The notes beneath the pieces were generated by a model. It made no database searches. It was not told where the DNA came from and worked only from the letters and a program-made list of their open reading frames with translations. This document shows, in pieces, positions 1 through 5,485 of a stretch of DNA of 8,733 bases. The stretch lies in the NCBI GenBank assembly GCA_020850025.1, contig JADZFI010000300.1, forward strand, positions 1-8,733. The letters run 5' to 3'. The position numbers and the translations under genes were made by a program. Positions within the stretch are counted from its first letter, which is position 1. The number at the start of each line of letters is the position of its first letter. Origin of the DNA: Saprospiraceae bacterium. Its GTDB lineage: Bacteria; Bacteroidota; Bacteroidia; Chitinophagales; Saprospiraceae.

Positions 1-1762
1 TGGAGCGATGATGTTTGGAATGGTTCAAGTTGCTCAGGCACAGGTTCTGGGTACCGACGATGATGGTTTTGTGGTGCAAATCACCTCTCCTGCCAGTATC
101 GCTCAATCACTCGTTCACGGCGCAGATCCTGGCGTTTGCCAGTGGATCGGTCAGACGGAGTGGGGCGCTGATGTTACCCAGGAACTGTGTGGAGAAGTTG
201 TTTGGGCGGATGATTCCATTGGGTGCAGCCAGTTGACCAATGCATCTGCACTGGCGGGCAAGATCGCCCTGATTCGCCGTGGTACCTGCGGATTTTCCGT
301 AAAGGTTTCCTGGGCTGCAAAAGCAGGCGCTAAGGCTGCCATTATCCTTAACCACTATGCCAATGCACAGGATGGTCCTTGCACCACTTACGCTAATGCT
401 ACCCAGTTCCTGGGCGGTATGTCGGGTCTTGATAGCACTTCCACCGCAACTATTCCGGCAATTTTCCTTGAGCGTGCGACCGGCGAAGCCATTGACGGCG
501 CCCTGGCAGCGGGAGAAACCGTAACTGTTTGCTTCTCCTTCCCACGTCTTACCGGGGCTACTTCTGCCTCCATGTATGCCACTCCATTGAGCCAGGTGGA
601 CACCATGCAAGCTATCACGGTAAATTACAACAACCGCTCCGGAGCTACTCAGACCGATGTAAACATCAAGGCTGAGGTTTTCAATCCTAGCGGCGCGCTG
701 ATCGGTACCTTGAATTACAACATGCCGGTTTGTGAGCCAGGCGTTGACTCTTTCATTGTTTTCCCGTCCTTCTATGCTCCTCCGGCATTGGGCAAACACA
801 CCGTTCGTTTCACCAACGACAAGTACACTGAGTCAATTGACACGGTATTCAGCTACTTCGAGCACACCAATTACACCTTTGCCACCGACAATCTCGTGGT
901 GGATCCGAGCGGTGTAGGTCCTGATGATGCAACTTTTGCCCTCGCTGGTTTCACTATGCAAAACGGTGGCCTCGTTCTTACTGGCGATGCTCCTTCCAGA
1001 GCTACCTATGCCACTTTCGGTGTTACCAATGCTGCAGATATTGTGGTGCCTGGCGAACCAAGTGCCAATATTGTCGGTGTTGCGGTGTACAAAGCTGACG
1101 TGGATGGCGATGGCGCAGGCGATCTTTCCACCAGCTTTGTTGACGATCTCGGTGCTGGCCTGATCAGCTATGTGGAGTACGAAATGACTGGCAACGAAGT
1201 TGCTGGTGATCTGATCCATGTTCCACTGACCGACCTGAGCAGCGGCCAGGATGGCATTGACCTTGAGCCAAACATTGGATATTACGTGGCCATACTTTAC
1301 GACGGTACTGAAGCGGGAATTGGTACCAGCATACGCCTTCTCGGCAGTGCTGAAGTAAATTACGCCTCCTTTAATACCTACCCAACAACGCCTGTAATTA
1401 TTGACCAGCTCTATGGTGGCTGGACAGGCGCTGAAATCGTACAGCGTTTGCAACTCGAAGGCTTTAACCCAGACTCAAAAACTGCCGAGCCAAAAGCACT
1501 TGCCGACAGCAAAATCAACATTACGCCAAACCCGGCCAACGATTACATCAACCTGGAGCTGAAACTGGATGCAGTGAATCCTTCCGTTGCAGTATCATTG
1601 GTAAATGGCAAAGGCCGGTTGGTGAACGGCTCACAGGTTGAGCGCAACTTCCAAAACGGCGTTATGCGTCTGGATGTAACCAATGTGCCTTCCGGTGTAT
1701 ACCACCTGTGGATCCGCTCTTCAGAAGGTTCTACCATGAAGCCAGTGGTGATTGCACACTAA
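1..1762 (+). CDS. PA-domain secreted protein with T9SS type A sorting domain (5' end outside window)
   Basis: Exported protein predicted to cross the inner membrane by Sec and the outer membrane by type IX secretion. The frame is open to the window edge. The first ATG, at 8, begins MMFGMVQVAQAQ, which reads as the end of a signal peptide (AQA/Q cleavage site) without its basic N-terminus, so the real start is probably upstream. Residue numbers here count from that ATG. Residues about 65-170 form a protease-associated (PA) domain, with GKIALIRRGTCGF at 84-96 and the AKAGAKAAIILNH helix-strand at 104-116. Six cysteines (44, 61, 73, 94, 125, 175) fit an oxidised exported domain. Residues about 195-290 look like a beta-sandwich (CARDB-like, tentative). 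Residues 364-372 (DVDGDGAGD) resemble a calcium-binding loop. From about 502, NITPNPANDYINLEL to the C-terminal VVIAH is a type A sorting domain. No peptidase motif is visible, so the PA domain stands alone and the substrate is unknown. Confidence 0.93.
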   Translation, partial: GAMMFGMVQVAQAQVLGTDDDGFVVQITSPASIAQSLVHGADPGVCQWIGQTEWGADVTQELCGEVVWADDSIGCSQLTNASALAGKIALIRRGTCGFSVKVSWAAKAGAKAAIILNHYANAQDGPCTTYANATQFLGGMSGLDSTSTATIPAIFLERATGEAIDGALAAGETVTVCFSFPRLTGATSASMYATPLSQVDTMQAITVNYNNRSGATQTDVNIKAEVFNPSGALIGTLNYNMPVCEPGVDSFIVFPSFYAPPALGKHTVRFTNDKYTESIDTVFSYFEHTNYTFATDNLVVDPSGVGPDDATFALAGFTMQNGGLVLTGDAPSRATYATFGVTNAADIVVPGEPSANIVGVAVYKADVDGDGAGDLSTSFVDDLGAGLISYVEYEMTGNEVAGDLIHVPLTDLSSGQDGIDLEPNIGYYVAILYDGTEAGIGTSIRLLGSAEVNYASFNTYPTTPVIIDQLYGGWTGAEIVQRLQLEGFNPDSKTAEPKALADSKINITPNPANDYINLELKLDAVNPSVAVSLVNGKGRLVNGSQVERNFQNGVMRLDVTNVPSGVYHLWIRSSEGSTMKPVVIAH

Positions 1763-1791
1763 TTAGTGCAGAAAGTACAGATGGCTATTTG

Positions 1792-1835
1792 AAACATGAG
1801 TCATCCCAAGTTCCGGGGTGGCTCATGTTTTTTTT
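1792..1835 (+). terminator. Rho-independent terminator of the PA-domain gene
   Basis: A 16-bp stem (1792-1807 with 1815-1830) closes a 7-base loop. Its outer arms are AAACATGAG and CTCATGTTT, and it runs into eight T residues (1828-1835). It lies 30 bases after the stop codon. The inner stem uses two T.G pairs (1801/1821, 1804/1818). In a minus-strand transcript these become A.C mismatches, so the hairpin is suited to plus-strand termination. Confidence 0.9.
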
Positions 1836-1920
1836 ATGGAATAGGGTTGCTGACCTCGACAGATGTCCAATTTCCGAGGCAAGGTTGGACCTCAGCAGAT
1901 GTTCTTCTCTGCAATGCCCA

Positions 1921-1969
1921 AAACGAAACAAGCCCCCCCCCAAATTTCAGGATGGCTCTTGCTTCGTTT
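1921..1969 (-). terminator. Probable terminator of the MFS transporter gene
   Basis: A 12-bp stem pairs 1921-1932 with 1958-1969 around a loop that includes nine consecutive C residues (1933-1941). In the minus-strand RNA the single plus-strand A.C mismatch (1928/1962) becomes a U.G wobble, and the G-run can pair further with the CC bases opposite. The hairpin begins 13 bases past the transporter stop on the minus strand. The trailing U-tract is short (TTTT, then GGG), so efficiency is uncertain. Confidence 0.6.
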
Positions 1970-1981
1970 ATTGGTTCACCA

Positions 1982-3220
1982 TTAAATCTCCTCAACGTAA
2001 TCCAGATCCTGGTGGAAGGTTTCTTTCATGCCCCAAAGCGCTATGAATGCAATAGCCAGGCAAACTGCTCCTACAATATAACCTGCAGTGATCACGCTTC
2101 CGGTAACCGCCGGGTTTTTAAGGTATTTAAAAGATTCATTGATGGGTACCTGCATGCCCCGGGCGAAATTGGGCACTGAAGTGGCCACAGTGGATCGAAG
2201 GTTGGTGCCGAACTGCTCCGCGCCGATGGTGACGAAAATCACCCAAAAGCCTACAGAGAATCCCAGGATGAAGTGCCCGAGGTAGAACATGGTTGGAGAG
2301 CTGAAAGGCAGGGTCAGATAGCCGATCACAGCAAGTACATCAAGCCCCAAAAAGAGCGCCATCACTTTTATCCTGCTTTGCAATATTTGGCTTAATATTC
2401 CTGAAACCAGATCGCCCAGTATCAACCCGATATAGGCAATGGCAATGGCATTGGAAGCCAGTATGCCGTCCAGGCCCTTTGCCTTGCCGAACTCAGGGGC
2501 GAAAAACACCAATACACCTATTACAAACCAGGTTGACGTACCGATGAAAATACAGCGGAGGAATCGGATCAGGCGATCACGACTGGTAAATAAGGCGAGG
2601 AATCTGCCTCTGCTAATATGTGTTTGTTCCTTTACCTGTTGGTAAATACCGGATTCCGATACGCTGATCCGTAATATCAGGAGCAATACACCAAGTCCAC
2701 CCCCGATAAAATAACATTCGCGCCAGGGGAAATAGCGTTCAATCACCCAGGCCAGCAAGGCGCCGGTAAGTCCAATGGTGGCTACCAGCATGGTACCCAG
2801 GCCGCGTTTGTGTTTAGGCAACACTTCGGCAACCAACGTTATACCAGCCCCCAGTTCCCCGGCCAAACCAACCCCGGCAATAAAACGGTAATAAGCATAA
2901 TCCAGATAACCGGTGGCAAATCCATTCAGAATGTTGGCCAATGAATACAAGGCAATGGAAAAGTATAAAACCCTCACCCGACCGCGTTTATCGCCTAATA
3001 CCCCCCATAAAATGCCGCCCACGAGCATACCAAACATCTGCCAGTTTTGGAGCGACAGGCCTTTGTCTGTAAGATCCTGCCCGCTGAAGCCCAGATCTGT
3101 CAGACTTTTTACCCGGACAAATCCAAAGAGCAGGAGGTCGTAGATGTCGACAAAGTAGCCTAGAGCGGCAACGATGACAGCGGCGTTTAAAATTTTGACG
3201 TTTGATTGCGTAGCAGACAT
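1982..3220 (-). CDS. MFS transporter, metabolite:H+ symporter-like
   Basis: Inner-membrane secondary transporter of the major facilitator superfamily, 412 residues, a normal length. The N-terminal FVDIYDLLLFGF (23-34), with D25 and D28 in the first membrane span, resembles the acidic motif of the metabolite:H+ symporter group (ShiA/ProP-like). The MFS signature loop GVLGDKRGRVRVL (73-85) follows span 2, and RFIAGVGLAGELGAG (112-126) marks span 4. Spans lie at roughly 11-34, 61-79, 85-104, 109-131, 140-160, 168-186, 224-243, 254-278, 285-305, 309-333 and 373-398. The segment that should be span 11 (about 341-368, with NFARGMQVPINESFKYL) is weakly hydrophobic. AEQFGTNLRST (334-344) matches the loop after span 10. 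The substrate cannot be read from sequence. The start was chosen because MSATQSN directly precedes span 1. The gene is convergent with the PA-domain gene and separated from the upstream HTH gene by terminators. Confidence 0.95.
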   Translation of the reverse strand: MSATQSNVKILNAAVIVAALGYFVDIYDLLLFGFVRVKSLTDLGFSGQDLTDKGLSLQNWQMFGMLVGGILWGVLGDKRGRVRVLYFSIALYSLANILNGFATGYLDYAYYRFIAGVGLAGELGAGITLVAEVLPKHKRGLGTMLVATIGLTGALLAWVIERYFPWRECYFIGGGLGVLLLILRISVSESGIYQQVKEQTHISRGRFLALFTSRDRLIRFLRCIFIGTSTWFVIGVLVFFAPEFGKAKGLDGILASNAIAIAYIGLILGDLVSGILSQILQSRIKVMALFLGLDVLAVIGYLTLPFSSPTMFYLGHFILGFSVGFWVIFVTIGAEQFGTNLRSTVATSVPNFARGMQVPINESFKYLKNPAVTGSVITAGYIVGAVCLAIAFIALWGMKETFHQDLDYVEEI

Positions 3221-3257
3221 ATCACTAACAGCTAGGTTTGATGTTGTAGAAGGGCCG

Positions 3258-3265
3258 CAATGTTA
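3258..3265 (-). promoter_or_regulatory. Weak -7-like box upstream of the transporter
   Basis: The minus strand reads TAACATTG, one base from the Bacteroidota -7 consensus TAnnTTTG, 38-45 bases before the transporter ATG. No TTG is seen 19-21 bases further upstream, so this is only a candidate. The transporter's promoter should lie in 3221-3296, because a terminator for the preceding gene ends there. Confidence 0.25.
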
Positions 3266-3296
3266 AAAAAACGAATGAATACCGGATGGAAAAAGA

Positions 3297-3334
3297 AAAG
3301 GGAAGCCGCGATTAATGGAGATCGGCTTCCCTTT
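3297..3334 (-). terminator. Rho-independent terminator of the HTH gene
   Basis: A perfect 12-bp stem (AAAGGGAAGCCG at 3297-3308 with CGGCTTCCCTTT at 3323-3334) has a 14-base loop. In the minus direction it runs into TTTTCTTTTTCC, a typical U-tract; the plus direction has no comparable tract. It follows the small HTH gene and separates it from the transporter gene. Confidence 0.85.
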
Positions 3335-3337
3335 GTT

Positions 3338-3360
3338 GTTCATGCCGTGTGGGCATGAAC
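3338..3360. repeat. Perfect hairpin beside the HTH-gene terminator
   Basis: GTTCATGCC (3338-3346) and GGCATGAAC (3352-3360) form a perfect 9-bp stem around GTGTG. In the HTH-gene transcript it comes just before the terminator hairpin, with three bases between the stems. It may protect the mRNA 3' end from exonucleases or form part of a two-hairpin terminator. It has no T-run of its own. Confidence 0.75.
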
Positions 3361-3399
3361 TGAAATATCTTAATGGTAAGTGTTGGTAATGGTTATTTG

Positions 3400-3651
3400 C
3401 TAGGAGAGATTATGCTCAGCCAGAATCTGCTGAGCGCGTTCCAGAATCGTGGTATCTTCAATATGAACAATACCTCCATTTGGGCCTGGTTCCAGGTGGA
3501 ATTCCACCACTTCACCATCCTTATACTGGTGGGCTCCGAAGTAATTTCTGACGGTTTGTTCCTCAAGGTTCAATTCCTGCGCAATTCTGGCAATACTGCC
3601 ATGTGGAAGCGCATGCTTGATCCGGCGCAACTCTTCGAATGTGATATTCAT
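3400..3651 (-). CDS. Small helix-turn-helix DNA-binding protein
   Basis: Predicted cytoplasmic DNA-binding protein of 83 residues. FEELRRIKHAL (5-15) is a first helix. GSIARIAQELNLEEQTVRNYFG (18-39) is a compact helix-turn-helix, with IARIAQEL as the positioning helix and EEQTVRNYF as the recognition helix. The tail has a gly/pro turn (LEPGPNGGIVHIED, 53-66) and a final helix (TILERAQQILAEH). To my memory this layout is typical of short Bacteroidota DNA-binding proteins with no known target. The frame opens further upstream, to an ATG at 3717. I prefer 3651 because MNITFEELRRIK is the natural domain start, the 22 extra residues look like leader, and the candidate promoter lies inside that extension. 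It is transcribed divergently from the glycosyltransferase gene and could regulate it, itself, or neither. Confidence 0.85.
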   Translation of the reverse strand: MNITFEELRRIKHALPHGSIARIAQELNLEEQTVRNYFGAHQYKDGEVVEFHLEPGPNGGIVHIEDTTILERAQQILAEHNLS

Positions 3652-3692
3652 ATGCAAAATGTTTAGTGAAAGATATGGGTCGAAAAATTTCC

Positions 3693-3724
3693 CTAAGGTA
3701 TGCGAATGTTGAGGCAAATAGCAA
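3693..3724 (-). promoter_or_regulatory. Candidate promoter of the HTH gene
   Basis: On the minus strand, TTG (3724-3722) lies 21 bases before TACCTTAG (3700-3693), one mismatch from the Bacteroidota -7 box TAnnTTTG. This spacing is acceptable for the family. It would give a leader of about 35-40 bases before the ATG at 3651, and would exclude the longer start at 3717. Confidence 0.35.
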
Positions 3725-3763
3725 GCAATAAAAGTAATTTTTTTTTCAGATTTTGTTCAAATG

Positions 3764-3853
3764 GGCGCCTTCACAAAACATCGGTTGGCGGCTTGAATTA
3801 AATGTTTTACCAATGTACATAATCCAATTTTTATACGGTTTTTTACAGGCGCC
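3764..3853. repeat. Pair of GGCGCC palindromes in the divergent promoter region
   Basis: GGCGCC occurs at 3764-3769 and 3848-3853 in otherwise AT-rich DNA. The flanks are similar: a T-rich stretch ending in TTCA or TACA on the left, and an A-rich ACAAAACAT or AAAACAACAT on the right. The copies therefore look like an imperfect direct repeat 84 bp apart. The second copy falls where the -33 region of the glycosyltransferase promoter would be. It could be an operator pair; a chance repeat is not excluded. Confidence 0.4.
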
Positions 3854-3865
3854 GTGAAAACAACA

Positions 3866-3873
3866 TACCTTTG
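3866..3873 (+). promoter_or_regulatory. Promoter -7 box of the glycosyltransferase gene
   Basis: TACCTTTG matches the Bacteroidota -7 consensus TAnnTTTG exactly. It ends 26 bases before the ATG at 3900, leaving a short leader with no Shine-Dalgarno sequence at the usual distance. The expected -33 TTG is absent; the region reads TTTTACA (3841-3847), just before the second GGCGCC box. Confidence 0.55.
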
Positions 3874-3899
3874 GGGGAGTTTATTTTTCAGCCATTTCC

Positions 3900-5027
3900 A
3901 TGTATTTACACATTATTTCGTTCGACATCCCTTATCCGGCAAACTACGGTGGCGTAATCGTCATTTTTAATCAAATAAAAGCGCTCCATGCACAAGGGGT
4001 AAAGGTCATCCTGCATTGCTATCAATACGGCGATCGCAAGCCTCAGCCTGAGCTTGCCAATTATTGCCATGAAATTTATTATTACAAACGCAGCAGGTCT
4101 GTTTTCTACCAGGCAAGTCTCCTGCCATTTATCATGCGTACCCGTCAGAGCAGCGCTTTGCTCAAACGATTGAAAAAGGACCAATATCCGATCCTGTTTG
4201 AAGGTATGCATACGGCAGGATTAATCTGGCATCCCAGCCTGAAAAGTCGGCACAAGCTCATTCGGATGCACAATATTGAATGGCAGTATTACGAGAGTCT
4301 TTCCCAACTTACGCCGGCCACTGCTCCGCTGGAAAAAGCTTACTATTTCTCCGAAAGTATCAAGTTGCAGCGTATTGAACCCAAAGTGGTGCTTCATGCA
4401 GATGAAATCATCACCATCTCCAGTACCGATGAAGCGTATTATCGGGCGCTGAAAGCAAATACGCATTATATCCCGGCTTTCCATCCGAACGAGGCAGTTG
4501 AAAGTCAGTCGGGCAAAGGCGAGTTCGTGCTTTTTCACGGCAAATTAAGTGTGCCAGACAATGAACTGGCGGCTATGTGGATCATCCGGGAAGTATTTGC
4601 CGATTTTGATATTCCAATGGTCATTGCCGGCATGGCGCCTTCTGACAGGCTCAAGGAATTGGTGTCGCAATATGAGCATATTCGTCTGGTGGAAAATCCG
4701 GAGGAGGCCCAGATGACTTCGCTTTTATCAAAAGCACATATTAACCTGCTGATTTCCTTCCAATCTTCAGGCGTAAAGCTCAAATTAATCAATGCATTGT
4801 TCCGGGGAAGGTTCTGCATCGTCAACGATCCTATGGTGAGAGGTACCGGACTGGCCAAGCTATGTTATGTGAGAAACTCTGCTGCAGCAATTCGGCAAAC
4901 CATTGAAGCCCTGATCAACGCACCTTTTGAGCAAGGGAAAATTGCCGAGAGAAAATCCGTTCTGGAAGCAGAGTTTTCCAATGTTGAAAACGCCAAAAAG
5001 CTGATCCAGCTGATTAAATGGCAGTAA
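3900..5027 (+). CDS. GT-B fold glycosyltransferase (GT4-like)
   Basis: Predicted cytosolic or membrane-associated glycosyltransferase of 375 residues, a usual GT-B length, probably transferring sugar from a nucleotide donor onto a surface glycan, lipid or protein acceptor. The N-terminal half opens with IISFDIPYPANYGG (5-18), the first strand and glycine-rich loop, followed by the helix FNQIKALHAQGVKVILHCY (23-41). A His/Asn pair, IRMHNIEWQYY (121-131), corresponds to the acceptor-side loop of GT4 enzymes. The donor half starts at GEFVLFHGKLSVPDN (207-221). The usual EX7E motif is replaced by SFQSSGVKLKLINALFRGRFCIVND (286-310); the SSGVKLKLxNAL form is, from memory, common in Bacteroidota members. 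There is no signal peptide or membrane span. It is a single-gene unit with its own promoter. The specific sugar and acceptor cannot be told, and no other glycan gene is in view. Confidence 0.92.
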   Translation: MYLHIISFDIPYPANYGGVIVIFNQIKALHAQGVKVILHCYQYGDRKPQPELANYCHEIYYYKRSRSVFYQASLLPFIMRTRQSSALLKRLKKDQYPILFEGMHTAGLIWHPSLKSRHKLIRMHNIEWQYYESLSQLTPATAPLEKAYYFSESIKLQRIEPKVVLHADEIITISSTDEAYYRALKANTHYIPAFHPNEAVESQSGKGEFVLFHGKLSVPDNELAAMWIIREVFADFDIPMVIAGMAPSDRLKELVSQYEHIRLVENPEEAQMTSLLSKAHINLLISFQSSGVKLKLINALFRGRFCIVNDPMVRGTGLAKLCYVRNSAAAIRQTIEALINAPFEQGKIAERKSVLEAEFSNVENAKKLIQLIKWQ

Positions 5028-5066
5028 ATTAAATCTGCTTCAATCCTTATTGATTCTGAAAGCAAA

Positions 5067-5098
5067 ACGGCCAGACAGCCCTTTTGCTGCCTGACCGT
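5067..5098 (-). terminator. Minus-strand terminator-like hairpin
   Basis: A 13-bp stem (5067-5079 with 5086-5098) closes a 6-base loop. On the plus strand it has two mismatches, C5071.A5094 and A5075.C5090. In a minus transcript both become G.U wobbles and the stem is continuous, followed by TTTTGCTTTC. It lies 40 bases after the glycosyltransferase stop but seems built for the opposite strand. It may be a distal backup terminator for the giant gene, the end of an unannotated minus-strand RNA, or a weak bidirectional terminator. Confidence 0.6.
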
Positions 5099-5400
5099 CC
5101 TTCACGAGATTAAACCGGGAGATTAATGCGGTAGGAATAAAAAAAAAGTGGATTAGGAAAGCGCGCCCTGAAGGGAACGGGCATAAAAAGGTAATGGCCC
5201 TTCGATTATCCTGATGGCGGATATTTATATTATCGATTGCTGTTTTTAGTCATGGACGCTCCAACTTTTTGGAACGCCCACGACTGCTGAAAAGAGCAAC
5301 TTTTCGTAAATGTTGGGTGGTTCTTCCAGGGGATTTACGGCTGTTTAGTTTTCGGTTGTTCCGTTGGTTTATTTGTACCATTCAAAAAATGTTTCCATTT

Positions 5401-5425
5401 GGCTTTTCGGGAGTTTTGAAAAGCC
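5401..5425 (-). repeat. Perfect hairpin downstream of the giant gene
   Basis: GGCTTTTC (5401-5408) and GAAAAGCC (5418-5425) form a perfect 8-bp stem around 9 bases. It overlaps the base of the larger hairpin at 5424-5473 by two bases, so the two may be alternative or stacked folds of the giant gene's 3' untranslated region. Confidence 0.65.
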
Positions 5426-5473
5426 GGGGATCTGAAACCGGTGGCCGCAAGGTTCGCGGTCTCAAATCCCCGG
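5424..5473 (-). terminator. Terminator-type hairpin of the giant T9SS gene
   Basis: A 17-bp stem pairs 5424-5440 with 5457-5473. On the plus strand it has two A.C mismatches (5432/5465 and 5436/5461). On the minus strand both are G.U wobbles and the stem is unbroken. In minus orientation it starts 13 bases after the stop codon and is followed by CTTTTC. The stem is strong but the U-tract is modest. Confidence 0.75.
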
Positions 5474-5485
5474 GTAAATGGTGCT

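Larger units (their letters stand above)
1791..1974. repeat. Diverged direct repeat of a 50-bp hairpin element (1791-1840 and 1925-1974)
   Basis: The two 50-base copies align without gaps at an offset of 134 and match at 34 of 50 positions by hand count. Both arms of the hairpin are conserved in position, including GAAACA(T/A)G on the left and GGCTC(A/T)TG on the right. The pair T1797-A1825 in copy one becomes A1931-T1959 in copy two, a compensatory change. The 84 bases between the copies hold a smaller imperfect direct repeat, 1852-1868 and 1888-1904, matching at 14 of 17 positions (GACCTC..CAGATGT.C). Confidence 0.6.
5028..5485. other. 458-bp convergent intergenic region without a convincing gene
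   Basis: No convincing protein gene was found on either strand. Besides the listed hairpins it holds an A9 run (5140-5148) and a possible folded segment at about 5261-5320. There a perfect GAAAAG/CTTTTC stem (5289-5294 with 5300-5305) is enclosed by CCAAC/GTTGG (5261-5265 with 5312-5316). A minus-strand TACCTTTT (5193-5186) is one base from a -7 box but has no clear -33 partner. A small RNA is possible but unproven. Confidence 0.4.

Noticed and set aside
107..799. Minus-strand open frame of 230 codons inside the PA-domain gene
   Set aside because: It is fully antisense to a well-supported gene, and its translation shows no domain, signal or membrane pattern.
1708..2179. Two overlapping plus-strand frames (112 and 127 codons) with similar 'PKF..GSCF.Y' segments
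   Set aside because: They cross a terminator and the transporter's antisense strand. Their mutual similarity is explained by the duplicated hairpin DNA, not by a protein repeat.
3652..3717. Upstream extension of the HTH gene to an ATG at 3717 (22 more residues)
   Set aside because: The extra residues show no domain character, the HTH fold begins naturally at MNITFEEL, and the better promoter candidate lies within the extension.
3738..3746. Nine-T run upstream of the glycosyltransferase as a terminator
   Set aside because: No stable stem precedes it on the plus strand; it is more likely part of an AT-rich promoter region.
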